From Arcicella sp038230735 (GTDB lineage: Bacteria > Bacteroidota > Bacteroidia > Cytophagales > Spirosomataceae), in contig JBBRMR010000002.1 in assembly GCA_038230735.1 (NCBI GenBank), positions 62,001-126,000 of the forward strand: a stretch of DNA of 64,000 bases, read 5' to 3'. The notes under the pieces were generated by a model. The model had not been told where the DNA came from. It ran no database searches and was given only the letters and a program-made list of their open reading frames with translations. Below are positions 35,992 through 45,350 of this stretch, piece after piece (the stretch's first letter is position 1; each line of letters starts with the position of its first letter). A program made the translations under genes and the position numbers.

Positions 35992-36601
35992 TTTTTCTTT
36001 TATTAAATTCCTTCCAAGCCAATAAATATCTGACTACCAATGATTTATGCTCGCCCCAAGCAATTGAAATATCTATCATTTGAGCTTTCAATTTTACATT
36101 TGGGTTCAAATTATACAACTTCACCATGATTTCTTTCAAATGAAAATCATCATAAGGAAAAACATTTGGGCGTTGGAGCGTGTAAAGCAAAATCATATCA
36201 ATTGTCCATTTTCCAATGCCTTTGATGGAAGATAATTGTTCGATTATTTCGTTATCAGTTAAGTTTTGCCAATCAATAATTTGATTCTTAAAAAACTCCA
36301 AAACCCCTAAAACTGTTTCGTATTTATTGGCAGAAAGTTTTATATTAACAATTGATTTTTCTTCCAATTTTTCAAAATTATCAATCGTAAAGATTTGAAT
36401 TTCAGCTAATTGAAGCATTTTCTCGAAAATCTTCTTCGTGCTTCGATAATGAATTTGTTGTTCCAAAATACAACTCATCAAATCATGGAAAACTTCATTC
36501 GTACTTGCGATAATTGGCTCAGGAATTTGGGCAATGATGTTTGCCAAAATTGGGTCTGATTTGGATAAAAACTGTTGGGGTGAAAGGTTCATGGTTGGCA
36601 T
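35984..36601 (-). CDS. AlkA-like DNA-3-methyladenine glycosylase (HhH-GPD)
   Basis: 205-aa base-excision glycosylase that removes alkylated purines. HhH-GPD features: SCILEQQIHYRSTKKIFEKM, the hairpin LSSIKGIGKWTIDMILLYTL, and the catalytic Asp region RPNVFPYDDFHLKEIM. There is no iron-sulfur cysteine cluster as in Nth. Compared with full AlkA it lacks the N-terminal domain. Its partners in the operon-like run are DUF5655 and DUF763. Confidence 0.88.
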   Translation of the reverse strand: MPTMNLSPQQFLSKSDPILANIIAQIPEPIIASTNEVFHDLMSCILEQQIHYRSTKKIFEKMLQLAEIQIFTIDNFEKLEEKSIVNIKLSANKYETVLGVLEFFKNQIIDWQNLTDNEIIEQLSSIKGIGKWTIDMILLYTLQRPNVFPYDDFHLKEIMVKLYNLNPNVKLKAQMIDISIAWGEHKSLVVRYLLAWKEFNKRKIE

Positions 36602-36614
36602 TTTATTTCAAAAA

Positions 36615-37094
36615 CTACTCTAATCTTTTCGGTCTTGGTTTGTCAGCATTGTTTATCAGTTGAATGGTCTTGGTAATTTGCCTGTCAATATCCTTAATTT
36701 TATTGATTTGGTGAATGACATTTCTCTTTTTGCCCATCGTCAATTTCTCAAATTTATCTTTCAAATATTCATCTTGTTCAATCACTACTTCCAAAACTTC
36801 GGGCATATCAACGCCCAAGGGATTTGGGTCTTCCGAAAGCTCAAATAAAATACTATCCCCCACACTTTTATGTAATGGTTTCAATTTTTCAGCTGATAAA
36901 ATAATAAAAAAATTACCATCGCCCAAATGATTAAGTCCACATTGAAATTGGACTTTGCTATCAAGGGTACAGATAAATCGGGTGTGTCTTTTATGCTCAA
37001 ATATATCAACAACGGAAGAAAGAATGGTTAAATAAAAGTACCCACCCTTTCGTTTTTCTAATTGTGAAATTGTTTGTTGTTCTTGATATACCAT
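36615..37094 (-). CDS. YdeI/OmpD-associated family protein with DUF1905 domain
   Basis: 159 aa. DUF1905-like N-terminus (GGYFYLTILSSVVDIFEHKRHTRFICTLDSKVQFQCGLNHLGDGNFFIILSAEKLKPLHKSVGD) and a C-terminal OmdA/YdeI block (LKDKFEKLTMGKKRNVIHQINKIKDIDRQITKTIQLI). Function not established; homologues are linked to stress or bacteriocin resistance. It is 14 bases upstream of the AlkA-like gene's stop, same strand, so probably in the same unit. Confidence 0.75.
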   Translation of the reverse strand: MVYQEQQTISQLEKRKGGYFYLTILSSVVDIFEHKRHTRFICTLDSKVQFQCGLNHLGDGNFFIILSAEKLKPLHKSVGDSILFELSEDPNPLGVDMPEVLEVVIEQDEYLKDKFEKLTMGKKRNVIHQINKIKDIDRQITKTIQLINNADKPRPKRLE

Positions 37095-37119
37095 TATTTC
37101 TTATATTTTTTGGAAATTT

Positions 37120-37152
37120 ACGGAAATCGTCCTTCACAAGGACTACTTCCAT
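37120..37152. repeat. ACGGAAGTC-family palindromic repeat
   Basis: ACGGAAATCGTCCTTC and AAGGACTACTTCCAT form an imperfect hairpin between the YdeI-like start and the DUF2461 pseudogene stop. It is related to the copies at 16.04, 24.66 and 38.0 kb. Confidence 0.65.
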
Positions 37153-37191
37153 ACCTTTTTCGTAAATCGTAGTTGAACCATATTCCCAAAA

Positions 37192-37847
37192 CTATTCTCC
37201 CACAATCGCAATATCTAAAAACTCAAAAAAAGGCAAAGCTTCACGGTATATTTCAGCGATTTTATCCGCAAAATCTGGGGACATTACTTCTGCATCGGAA
37301 AAAGATTTATGGACAATATAGTTCTTCAATTTCAATAATTCAATGTTTGGATTGTCTTCATCGTAGCCTTTTGGTGGTCTGATGAGCGTATCACCCGTAA
37401 TTTTTCCAAACATATCCTTGAAACTCGGCTTACCGATAATTTTATGAAGTTCGGAACTGTTATAATCAATTTCCTGACGAACTCTTTTCAATAACGGTGG
37501 GTCAGGTTGATAAACGCCTCCGCCAATAAAACTGCCATTGGGTTGAATGTGTAGATAAAACGGACATTTTTTATACTCCAATTCACGTTCAATCAACGAA
37601 CTAATATTGTTTTTGTAAGGGCTTTTATTCTTGGAAAATCGAACATCCCGATGAATTCTACTGGCTTATTTTTTGAGGTCTTTATCAACAATTTTGTCAA
37701 TATTTCTGATTTTGGGTAATAAAACTTCGATAAATCCAAATAATTTGCTTTGGCGGCTTCATACAAAGGTCGGTTAATTTCAAACCAGGGCTTGTTGTTG
37801 TTTTCTTCAATTTGCTTGAAAAAGTTGAGGGTTGCTTGGGTTATCAT
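37192..37847 (-). pseudogene. DUF2461 gene disrupted by a frameshift and a nonsense codon
   Basis: Original ORF starts at ATG 37847 (MITQATLNFFKQIEENNNKPWFEINRPLYEAAKANYLD). A one-base loss near 37731-37735 (GATTTATC where GATTTTATC restores the frame) shifts it. In the restored frame the protein continues FIEVLLPKIRNIDKIVDKDLKK, meets TAA at 37666-37668, and goes on ASRIHRDVRFSKNKSPYKNN and CPFYLHIQPNGSFIGGG, both hallmark DUF2461 blocks. Two independent lesions make a sequencing error unlikely. DUF2461 function is unknown, so the loss may be neutral. Confidence 0.85.
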
Positions 37848-37990
37848 TCCTGTGGGTTTTATGTTGATATTTCGGATTAATATGTAAGGTAATTTTCTTA
37901 ATTTCAAGTTAAACAAATTTGTCCGAATTGTCATGTTGTAGAAGTCTTGGGATTGGGCAAAGTTCGTCCAAATCAAAAGCATACAATCTT

Positions 37991-38033
37991 AAAAAACGGA
38001 AGTCGTCCTTCAAAAGGACAACTTCCGTTTTTT
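37991..38033 (-). terminator. ACGGAAGTC-family hairpin acting as terminator of the efflux operon
   Basis: AAAAAACGGAAGTCGTCCTT and AAGGACAACTTCCGTTTTTT are complementary at 19 of 20 positions around a short CAA loop, with A and T tracts at the ends. It begins 8 bases past the emrB stop codon and is the best-formed member of the four-copy repeat family. Confidence 0.8.
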
Positions 38034-38040
38034 GTTTACC

Positions 38041-39627
38041 CTAATGTGTCGCCCCAAGATCAACGGTTTCGCCTTTTTTAATTTTGGCAAAAAATACCAA
38101 GGGCAAGCAAACCGCACAGATAATTCCTACCACTAAAAATCCTTCGGCATAACTCAAAATAGCTGATTGTGATGAAACAACGCCTTCCATTGCTCCCATT
38201 GCCATTTTTTGGGCTTCTTCCAAGGTTTTTCCTTGGCTCTGAAAACCTTTGACCATTCCAAAAAAACGTTCGTTGGCTTCTGGATTATACAGCGTAATGT
38301 TACTCATCAAATCGTTTCGGTGAGTGGCAAATCGGCGAGTAAGAAATGTGTTTGTAACCGCAAGTCCAACTGCCCCGCCCAAAAGTCGCATCATGTTTGA
38401 TAATCCCGAGGCTTGTGCAATATCGTTGCCTCGCAAACCCGCCAACGTAAGCCCAGCCACGGGAACGAAAATAAATCCGAACCCAAAACCACGAATCATT
38501 TGAGGCCAAAACCAGTCCCATTCGCCCGACTGCCCCGTTGCCAAAAAGTAAGTAATGACTTCGTAACCAATTATTGCTGAGAAACCAATGACCACCAAGA
38601 TTTTTGGACTAATTCCTTTTTGGAGTAAAGTTGCATTAACGCCCATCAACATTCCCGTCAGAAACGAACTCGGTAAGATTAATAGTCCAGTTCGGGTGGC
38701 GTTCCAACCCAAAAATCCTTGTACAAAAACGGGATAAAGAAATACCGAAACGTAAATGGCGACCCCAAAAGCGGCATTTAAAACACAGCCAATAATCACA
38801 TTTCTGTTTTTAAGAATGCGTAAATCTACCACGGGATTTTTCGCTTTAAATTCTCGAATAACAAAAGAAAAAATACCCGTTACTGCCAAAATGAAGCAAG
38901 TAAGTACAAACTGACTGTTGAACCAGTCTTTGCGTTCGCCTTCTTCCAAAACTAACTGCAAACTTCCGATTCCTACTATCAAAAATAAGATTCCCCAGTA
39001 ATCAATCTTGCCTTTGAGCGGTGATTTTGTGCCTTTAATGTACTTCCAAGAAAGAAAAGTAGCAATTATCCCGATGGGAACGTTCACGTAAAAAATCCAA
39101 CCCCACGAAAAATTATCAGTCAGATACCCACCAACAACGGGTCCCAAAGTAGGTCCCATCACGATGCCCGCCCCAAAAATTCCGTTGGCTTTATCCACTT
39201 CTTCGGGCGGGAATGTTTCTACCAATACTGTTTGGGCAGTTGCCAATAAAGCACCTCCGCCAATTCCTTGTACAAACCGCCAAAAAACCAGCATGTAAAT
39301 TGAACTGGACGCTCCACATAAAAAAGAAGCAATCGTAAACAAAATTACCGAAGCCGTGAAATATACTTTTCGACCAAAAATATCGCTTAAAAAGCCCGTA
39401 AGCGGAATAATGATGATATTTGAAATGGCGTAAGCCGTAATCACCCAAGCGGTTTCTTCGATGGTTGCCCCCAAATTTCCAGCAATTTGTCGGGTGGCTA
39501 CGTTCACAATCGACGTGTCAATCAATTCCATGATGGCACACGTAATCACGGTTATAGTAATGAGCCATTTTCTTGCACCCACTTCATACGTAGGGGCTTG
39601 TATGGGTTGCGTAAGTGTGTTTTCCAT
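38041..39627 (-). CDS. emrB: DHA2-family multidrug efflux MFS transporter EmrB
   Basis: 528-aa, 14-segment MFS drug:H+ antiporter. Motif A-like GFLSDIFGRKVYFTASV, motif C-like GIFGAGIVMGPTLGPVVGGYLTD and the N-terminal LIDTSIVNVATRQIAGNLGATIEETAWVITAYAISN are characteristic of EmrB/QacA. It shares the TAATG junction with emrA (one-base overlap) and lies in the order tetR-tolC-emrA-emrB, so it should pump through EmrA and TolC across both membranes. The drug spectrum is unknown. Confidence 0.95.
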   Translation of the reverse strand: MENTLTQPIQAPTYEVGARKWLITITVITCAIMELIDTSIVNVATRQIAGNLGATIEETAWVITAYAISNIIIIPLTGFLSDIFGRKVYFTASVILFTIASFLCGASSSIYMLVFWRFVQGIGGGALLATAQTVLVETFPPEEVDKANGIFGAGIVMGPTLGPVVGGYLTDNFSWGWIFYVNVPIGIIATFLSWKYIKGTKSPLKGKIDYWGILFLIVGIGSLQLVLEEGERKDWFNSQFVLTCFILAVTGIFSFVIREFKAKNPVVDLRILKNRNVIIGCVLNAAFGVAIYVSVFLYPVFVQGFLGWNATRTGLLILPSSFLTGMLMGVNATLLQKGISPKILVVIGFSAIIGYEVITYFLATGQSGEWDWFWPQMIRGFGFGFIFVPVAGLTLAGLRGNDIAQASGLSNMMRLLGGAVGLAVTNTFLTRRFATHRNDLMSNITLYNPEANERFFGMVKGFQSQGKTLEEAQKMAMGAMEGVVSSQSAILSYAEGFLVVGIICAVCLPLVFFAKIKKGETVDLGATH

Positions 39628-40706
39628 TATTTTTCAGTTAAAATTTTCACGGCTACACTCATGCCCGCACGTAAAGGGAAATTAGCATTTTTTGCTTCCG
39701 TTAAAACGATTTTTACGGGAATTCTTTGGGTAACTTTTACAAAATTTCCAGTAGCATTATCGGGAGGCAATAATGAAAATTTAGCTCCCGTAGCTTGTGA
39801 AAACGACTCAATTCTACCCTTGAAAACTTGGTCTTTGTAGGCATCTACCTCAACGTCAGCCACTTGTCCAATTCTCATCTTGGCAATTTGCGTTTCTTTG
39901 AAATTTGCCACTATCCAAATTTTCTTATTATTGGTAATCGCCATCAAAGGTTGTCCGATGGCTACCACTTGTCCTTTCTGCACATTTTTCTTGGAAATCA
40001 CACCACTCGCAGGAGCTTTTATTTCGCAATAAGACAATTGTAATCTTGCCATTTCCAAATTGCTTTCGGCTTGTTTGATGCCCAATTCTGCCAAAGCGAT
40101 GCTGTTTTGAGTAGTATTTACGCTTGATTTTGTCGTAGCAATTTGTGAATCAGCCGCTTCAATTTGTTTCTGCAAAGCCGATACCTGTCCTTCGGCGATT
40201 CTTAATTGAGCTTCGGCGGCATCTTTATCGGCTTGGATTCCCTCAAATTGTTGTTGAGTAGCGGATTTTTGTTCCAACAAAATTTTGAAACGTTCATAGT
40301 TTTTACTGGTAACATTTACCCGAACTTTGGCGGCTTCAACGCCCGCTTTTGCCGATGCCAAATTGGCTTCCACGGCTCTCGAATTGGCAGAAACGGAGTT
40401 GATACTCGTGGTAACCGTTCCCTTATTACTCTTTGCCAAAGCTACGCTTTCTTTGGCAATTGCCACGGATACTTCGGCTTGTTGGGTGGCAATTTTATAT
40501 ACGGCATCATCTAATTTTACGAGTAAATCGCCTTCCTTAACCACTTGATTATCAGCTACTAAAACTTTCGAAACCGTACCGTTTGCTTTCGGAATAACGG
40601 GGCTAATATCGGTTTCTATTTGGGCGTTGTCGGTTTCTTCGTTGCCTGAACAACTCATTAAAAGAATGCTGAATGCAATGATTGCTAATGTAAGTATTTT
40701 TTTCAT
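39627..40706 (-). CDS. emrA: HlyD/EmrA-family membrane-fusion protein
   Basis: 359-aa periplasmic adaptor. It begins with a lipoprotein-like leader (ILTLAIIAFSILLMSC then SGNEE), so it may be lipid-anchored rather than a classic EmrA single-pass protein. A biotinyl-lipoyl-like block (GTVSKVLVADNQVVKEGDLLVKLDD) is followed by a long coiled coil (residues ~75-230) and a second lipoyl half (GVISKKNVQKGQVVAIGQPLM). It links EmrB to the TolC-like protein encoded just upstream. Confidence 0.92.
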   Translation of the reverse strand: MKKILTLAIIAFSILLMSCSGNEETDNAQIETDISPVIPKANGTVSKVLVADNQVVKEGDLLVKLDDAVYKIATQQAEVSVAIAKESVALAKSNKGTVTTSINSVSANSRAVEANLASAKAGVEAAKVRVNVTSKNYERFKILLEQKSATQQQFEGIQADKDAAEAQLRIAEGQVSALQKQIEAADSQIATTKSSVNTTQNSIALAELGIKQAESNLEMARLQLSYCEIKAPASGVISKKNVQKGQVVAIGQPLMAITNNKKIWIVANFKETQIAKMRIGQVADVEVDAYKDQVFKGRIESFSQATGAKFSLLPPDNATGNFVKVTQRIPVKIVLTEAKNANFPLRAGMSVAVKILTEK

Positions 40707-40712
40707 CTTGAA

Positions 40713-42035
40713 TTAATTTTGATTGGTTGATTTTAATAATTTTCTATACGCCAATTCAGCATTGGCGATGGCGGTTGTTTGGTTGATTTGGGCTTGAATG
40801 AGTTGATTATTTGCCGTTAAAAACTCGGTGGCGGTGCTGGTGTTGTTGGCTAATTTGTTTCGTTCCAGTCGCAGATTTTCGGTGGCTTGTTCAATCGCTT
40901 TTTGGGCGTTCACAATCTTTTGTTTGGCTTGCAGGTAATTGTTGTAATCAGCATTGACTTCCAACATAATTCCCTCCTTGGCTTGCTCGTAAACTTTGTT
41001 GAGTTTAGAGATTGAAAAAGCACTTTCACGCAATTTTTCTTTGTTGGTAAAAAGCTCAGAAATGTTCCAATTAAAGAAAACACCCACATCCCAAGTACCT
41101 GTAATTTTGGCTTCATTCGGGAAAAGTCTTTGATTGGGCATATCGTAATTTAGCCTTCCGCCCGCACTCAACGTAGGTAAATAATTGCTGTACGTGATTT
41201 TTCGAGCCAAATCCGCTTGTTTTTGACGAATACCCAAGCCTTTTAATTCGGGACGATTGCTGAGGGCTTTACCCGTAAACAATTCCTGCGAATCCAGTTG
41301 AGATTCACGCAAAGGCAAGGTTTCGGGGAGTTCGATTTTCGTAGTAGTTTCCAGACCCGTCAATAAACAAAGGTTGTAATTGAGTAGATTTTGGGTATTG
41401 GTAACATCAATTAGGCTTGATTCGAGATTTGTGATGCCCAAATCAATTTTCAAGACATCATTTTTTAAGACAACGCCTTGCTTCTCAAAATTCTCTAAAT
41501 CCTTTTTCTGACTTTTTAAAGATTCGATGTTGGCTTTCAATAATTTTTGGGTTTCGATAACCGTGAATAAGTTATACCAAAGTGTAGTAATGGTGTAAGA
41601 AACGTCCAATTTACTTTTTTCGATGTCAAAAAAAAGAGCCTGTTTTTCGTAATCTTGCATCTTAATTCCATCTTGCACCTTACCACCAGCATAGATTAAT
41701 TGCCTCAATGTCAAAGAGTTATAAGATTGATTCAAGATTTGAGGATTAAGCGTAACCTCGCCCGTGGGAAACGCCACTCGAAACGGTGTAATGTTGTCGC
41801 TGATGCGAATGTAGCTCAAATTAAGCCCAACTTGTGGCAGTTTAGCATCCACCGCTTGTTGCATTTTTGACTGCAAAATTTGCTGCTGAATGTTGTCAAT
41901 TTGGAGTTGTTTGCTCTGCGAAAGCCCCAATTTGATGGCTTCGGTGAGGTCGAGAGTTTGTTTTTGTTGGGCAAAACAGTTCAGGAGTGGAATCATCCAA
42001 CATACTAATAGTAGTTTTATTTTGGAATGGTACAT
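40713..42035 (-). CDS. tolC: TolC-family outer-membrane efflux protein
   Basis: 440-aa outer-membrane channel. A signal peptide (LLLVCWMIPLLNCFA then QQ) is followed by the duplicated coiled-coil/OEP repeat pattern (LTEAIKLGLSQSKQLQIDNIQQQILQSKMQQAVDAKLPQVGLNLSY; LARKITYSNYLPTLSAGGRLNYD). It precedes emrA by six bases. The name is by family only. Confidence 0.9.
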   Translation of the reverse strand: MYHSKIKLLLVCWMIPLLNCFAQQKQTLDLTEAIKLGLSQSKQLQIDNIQQQILQSKMQQAVDAKLPQVGLNLSYIRISDNITPFRVAFPTGEVTLNPQILNQSYNSLTLRQLIYAGGKVQDGIKMQDYEKQALFFDIEKSKLDVSYTITTLWYNLFTVIETQKLLKANIESLKSQKKDLENFEKQGVVLKNDVLKIDLGITNLESSLIDVTNTQNLLNYNLCLLTGLETTTKIELPETLPLRESQLDSQELFTGKALSNRPELKGLGIRQKQADLARKITYSNYLPTLSAGGRLNYDMPNQRLFPNEAKITGTWDVGVFFNWNISELFTNKEKLRESAFSISKLNKVYEQAKEGIMLEVNADYNNYLQAKQKIVNAQKAIEQATENLRLERNKLANNTSTATEFLTANNQLIQAQINQTTAIANAELAYRKLLKSTNQN

Positions 42036-42100
42036 AATGATTTATTTTAATAATTGAATATAAATCATAAACTGACCATTAGTCATTTTTGTTTAAAAAA

Positions 42101-42721
42101 TTATTTTTTTATCCCATTTATTAAAATCTGGACATAGCTTTCTAATAAATCTTGTTCCGAAATGTTCATATTTTCCTGCATATTTTTTCCTCTAATTTTT
42201 ATTACCTGATGAATCCCGATGGTCATTCCCCACATACAAACCGTAAAATGAAATGGATTTATATTAGGGTTCATTAGTCCATCTGTTTGGGCTTTTTGGG
42301 TAATTTCGACCACTAAATTCGTTATATCGTTGCTGATAGCTTGCAGTTCGGACGTTTCAGTTAGCTGAGAGTTCGCCTCATACAGAGAAACCAAATCATA
42401 TTGTAAAGGATTGGTTTTAAAGAGATTATAATTGGCGTATATGATACTTTTGAGTTGCTCAACGGGGTTTTCGGTAGTAGAAACGGCAGCCTTAAACGAT
42501 TCAAACAACGCAATTCTTGCCTTCAAAGTAAGGGTAGCCAAAATCTCTTCTTTGCTTTTGAAGTATAGATAAATCGTTCCTTTGGCAAGTTGCGTTTCGT
42601 GGGCAATTAAATCTACGTTCAAGCCATGAATACCATTGGATTGCATGATAGCTTCGGCAGCATCCAAAATTACTTGCCGTCTATTTTCTTTTTCTTGTTC
42701 TCTTCTGATTTTTGTACTCAT
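42101..42721 (-). CDS. TetR-family repressor of the efflux operon
   Basis: 206 aa. The HTH lies at residues ~25-55 (GIHGLNVDLIAHETQLAKGTIYLYFKSKEEILATL), with the family's GTIYLYFKSK core. The C-terminal helical domain would bind the inducer. It is the first gene of the run with tolC, emrA and emrB, so it most likely represses its own operon. A candidate promoter on this strand reads TTTG-N21-TAATTTTA just upstream. Confidence 0.9.
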   Translation of the reverse strand: MSTKIRREQEKENRRQVILDAAEAIMQSNGIHGLNVDLIAHETQLAKGTIYLYFKSKEEILATLTLKARIALFESFKAAVSTTENPVEQLKSIIYANYNLFKTNPLQYDLVSLYEANSQLTETSELQAISNDITNLVVEITQKAQTDGLMNPNINPFHFTVCMWGMTIGIHQVIKIRGKNMQENMNISEQDLLESYVQILINGIKK

Positions 42722-42798
42722 AATTTTATAAACAAATAATTTCTGTCTAAAATTACAAAATTCAGTTTAATTCTTTCAAAAATAATATCTTGCTTTTT

Positions 42799-42834
42799 AA
42801 CCCTTGCAAGGGTTTTGAACGCTTGCAAGGGTTT
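42799..42834 (-). terminator. AACCCTTGCAAGGGTT palindrome pair
   Basis: AACCCTTGCAAGGGTT (42799-42814) is a perfect palindrome, and GCTTGCAAGGGTTTT repeats it at 42821-42834. Together they can form a longer hairpin ten bases past the stop codon of the YncE/phosphoesterase gene. It resembles an interspersed repeat and probably ends that transcript. Confidence 0.65.
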
Positions 42835-42842
42835 TCTCAGAA

Positions 42843-45305
42843 TTAATCATCATCCTCATCTTCCTCCACCTTCTTCGCAATCTTCACAAAAGCACTACGC
42901 TTAGGAGCGGGCATTTTGCTCTTTTCACCCTTCATAGTTTTCCAAATATCTTCATTAAACGCAACATCAGGAGCAGCATCTTCGTGTGAAAAATCAAAAT
43001 TAGTTTTACGTTTTCCTGTATTCATGGCTACATTTCGAGCGTTTATATCCACATTAGAAGCTATTGATTTGTAAGGAGTTACGTCAATATTTTTAGAAAA
43101 ACATCTAAATAATGGCGTAGCAGCAGCATCGTATTGGCTCATGGGTGGCAATCCTAAAATTAATTCTATCGTCCGCAACATTCCCGAAGTTGAATACATA
43201 TTGTGGTCAATATGATTTCTTTTGGTGTAAGGACTAATCACGTAAGCCGTTGAACGGTGAGCATCCACGTGATCTGAGCCATTTTGGGCATCATCTTCCA
43301 AAATAAAAACGGCTGATTCGTTCCAAATTTTTGATTTTGAAAGATGTTCTATAAATCGTCCAACTGCCAAATCATTGTCAGCAATGGCGGCTTCGATACT
43401 GAATGAACCCTTGCGTGAACCCGAAGTATGGTCATTGCCCATGCGAATACTACTAAATCTTGGCACGGTATTTATTAAAATCAAAGAATCTATATCTTCC
43501 TCCCACTGTTTTTCTCGGTCAGAATCTTTGAAATTCATATCCCAACCGTGATATTTTTTACAAACATTTCCTTTTACACCCGCATAATTTCCTTCGGGTC
43601 TGTCGGCAAACTCTCCGTAAGTTCGGAATGAAATATTGGCTCTTTTACAAAAATCCCAAATGAAACCATTTTTGGGATAAGCAATTTCCCGCTGACCTTC
43701 ATAATCATACGAACCGCCACGACCGCCGTAACTCGTTACCCAGTTTTTTTCCACGAAATCATTGGCATACGCCGCTGTGGACCAGTTATGACCGTCGGCA
43801 GAGACTTCGGCATCCACATAAAAATTGTCTAATAACACAAAATCTTTGACCAATTTATGTTGATTTGGGGTGAGTTTTTCTGGAAAAATACAGAGATTTT
43901 GGTCGCCATTTCCTTCCTTTATATCTCCTAAAACTTGGTCATACGTTCGGTTTTCTTTGATGATATAAAAAACGTATTTGATGGGTGATTTTCCGCCAAC
44001 TTTCATCGGAATAGGATTGTCGATTTCACCCATTGCCATGGTTTCTTTTTGTTTGCTGTATGGCGTATTCTGAAAAACTACTTGTGAATAAGTCGATAAA
44101 GTGGCTTCGTTGGGCGCAGGAATAATAGACATGGTACCTTTGAACAAACCACCAATATATTCTATAACCTCTTTATTAGCATCGGGATTTGCCCCAACTT
44201 CCTGTGGCTTTTTTTTCGCCACTGGATTAGGTCCTTTTGGATTTGGTTTTGAGCTAAAACCTTTACCATTAGTAACATAGATTTTATCACCAATGGTTTT
44301 TACCGAAGTTGGATACCAGCCCGTTGGAATGAAACCGTTTGACTTACTTTTTCCTTTATCCGATACATCAAAAACCGCCAAACAATTATTATCAGCATTG
44401 GCGATATACAAAATTTTCTCATCGGGAGAAAGTGCCACCCCATTGGGCGTTGAACCTACGGGAGCATTTGGGTATAATGAGGCTGAAATATGCTCAATTA
44501 GCGTTTTTGAGGACGTTTCTATCACTGAAACCGTATTATCATTACCATTGGGAACGAATAGATATTTGCCATCTTTCGTGAAAACCATATCATTTGGATG
44601 ACTATTAGTGGCAATTTCAGCGATAATTTTTTCTTCCGAAATATCATAAATCACCACCTTTGCTCCACCCCAAAGTGTGATGTATAATTCATCCGTATTA
44701 GGTTTTATCATACAAGTGTAAGGCTCGTTCGTAAGCTTAACTTCTTTAATAACTTTTTTATCTGTCAAGTCGTAAATGAACAATGATTTGGAATCTTTTG
44801 CCACTACATAAAGGCGATTATTTTCAGAATCTACGCAGAGTCCAGCGGGTGAAATTCGGGCTTTTGGTTCGCCTAATTTTATTTCTCCATCTTGGATAAG
44901 TTTCTGATTATCAATCTTATACACCACAACAATATTATCATTTCCACCCGAGGCATACAAATATTTTTCATCGGCACTGAAAGCTAAACCCACCCAAGAC
45001 TTTTTGATAATTACATCATCCAAAACCTTTTCCGTGGCAATATCAATCAAAGTGATACTTTGCGTGCTTTGTCCGTTATTAGTAACTGCCAAGAGTTTTT
45101 TGGAAGGAGAAACGATGAGATTTAGGGGTAAATCTCCCAAATTTAAACTTGTTCCCACGGGTGTTAATGCCCAACCGTTTGGAAGCGTTACTCGCTTGGT
45201 GGTCAGGTCTTCGAGCAATTTGTTATTGCCTTTATTGAGTTTTTGTTTTGGATTGCAGGCTACGCAAAATATCAGGAGGTTAATAACAAAAATTAGGTTT
45301 TTCAT
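42843..45305 (-). CDS. YncE-like beta-propeller / phosphoesterase fusion lipoprotein
   Basis: About 820 aa from the preferred start MKNLIFVINLLIFCVACNPK (lipoprotein-type leader); the frame extends 15 residues further upstream without support. Residues ~40-360 form a seven-bladed YVTN/YncE propeller (KTLIEHISASLYPNAPVGSTPNGVALSPDEKILYIANADNN). The C-terminal half is an acid-phosphatase/phospholipase C-like phosphoesterase (VFYIIKENRTYDQVLGDI, DAEVSADGHNWSTAAYANDFVEK, FILEDDAQNGSDHVDAHRSTAYVISPYTKRNHIDHNMYST) with several candidate metal ligands. Substrate unknown. The acidic tail is KKVEEDEDDD. Confidence 0.85.
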   Translation of the reverse strand: MKNLIFVINLLIFCVACNPKQKLNKGNNKLLEDLTTKRVTLPNGWALTPVGTSLNLGDLPLNLIVSPSKKLLAVTNNGQSTQSITLIDIATEKVLDDVIIKKSWVGLAFSADEKYLYASGGNDNIVVVYKIDNQKLIQDGEIKLGEPKARISPAGLCVDSENNRLYVVAKDSKSLFIYDLTDKKVIKEVKLTNEPYTCMIKPNTDELYITLWGGAKVVIYDISEEKIIAEIATNSHPNDMVFTKDGKYLFVPNGNDNTVSVIETSSKTLIEHISASLYPNAPVGSTPNGVALSPDEKILYIANADNNCLAVFDVSDKGKSKSNGFIPTGWYPTSVKTIGDKIYVTNGKGFSSKPNPKGPNPVAKKKPQEVGANPDANKEVIEYIGGLFKGTMSIIPAPNEATLSTYSQVVFQNTPYSKQKETMAMGEIDNPIPMKVGGKSPIKYVFYIIKENRTYDQVLGDIKEGNGDQNLCIFPEKLTPNQHKLVKDFVLLDNFYVDAEVSADGHNWSTAAYANDFVEKNWVTSYGGRGGSYDYEGQREIAYPKNGFIWDFCKRANISFRTYGEFADRPEGNYAGVKGNVCKKYHGWDMNFKDSDREKQWEEDIDSLILINTVPRFSSIRMGNDHTSGSRKGSFSIEAAIADNDLAVGRFIEHLSKSKIWNESAVFILEDDAQNGSDHVDAHRSTAYVISPYTKRNHIDHNMYSTSGMLRTIELILGLPPMSQYDAAATPLFRCFSKNIDVTPYKSIASNVDINARNVAMNTGKRKTNFDFSHEDAAPDVAFNEDIWKTMKGEKSKMPAPKRSAFVKIAKKVEEDEDDD

Positions 45306-45350
45306 GGATATAATTTTGTTTTGATGAATATACCACAAAGGTTTAAACAT

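Noticed and set aside
36615..37094. YdeI-like gene as a bacteriocin immunity gene
   Set aside because: No bacteriocin gene nearby; family naming alone does not support it.
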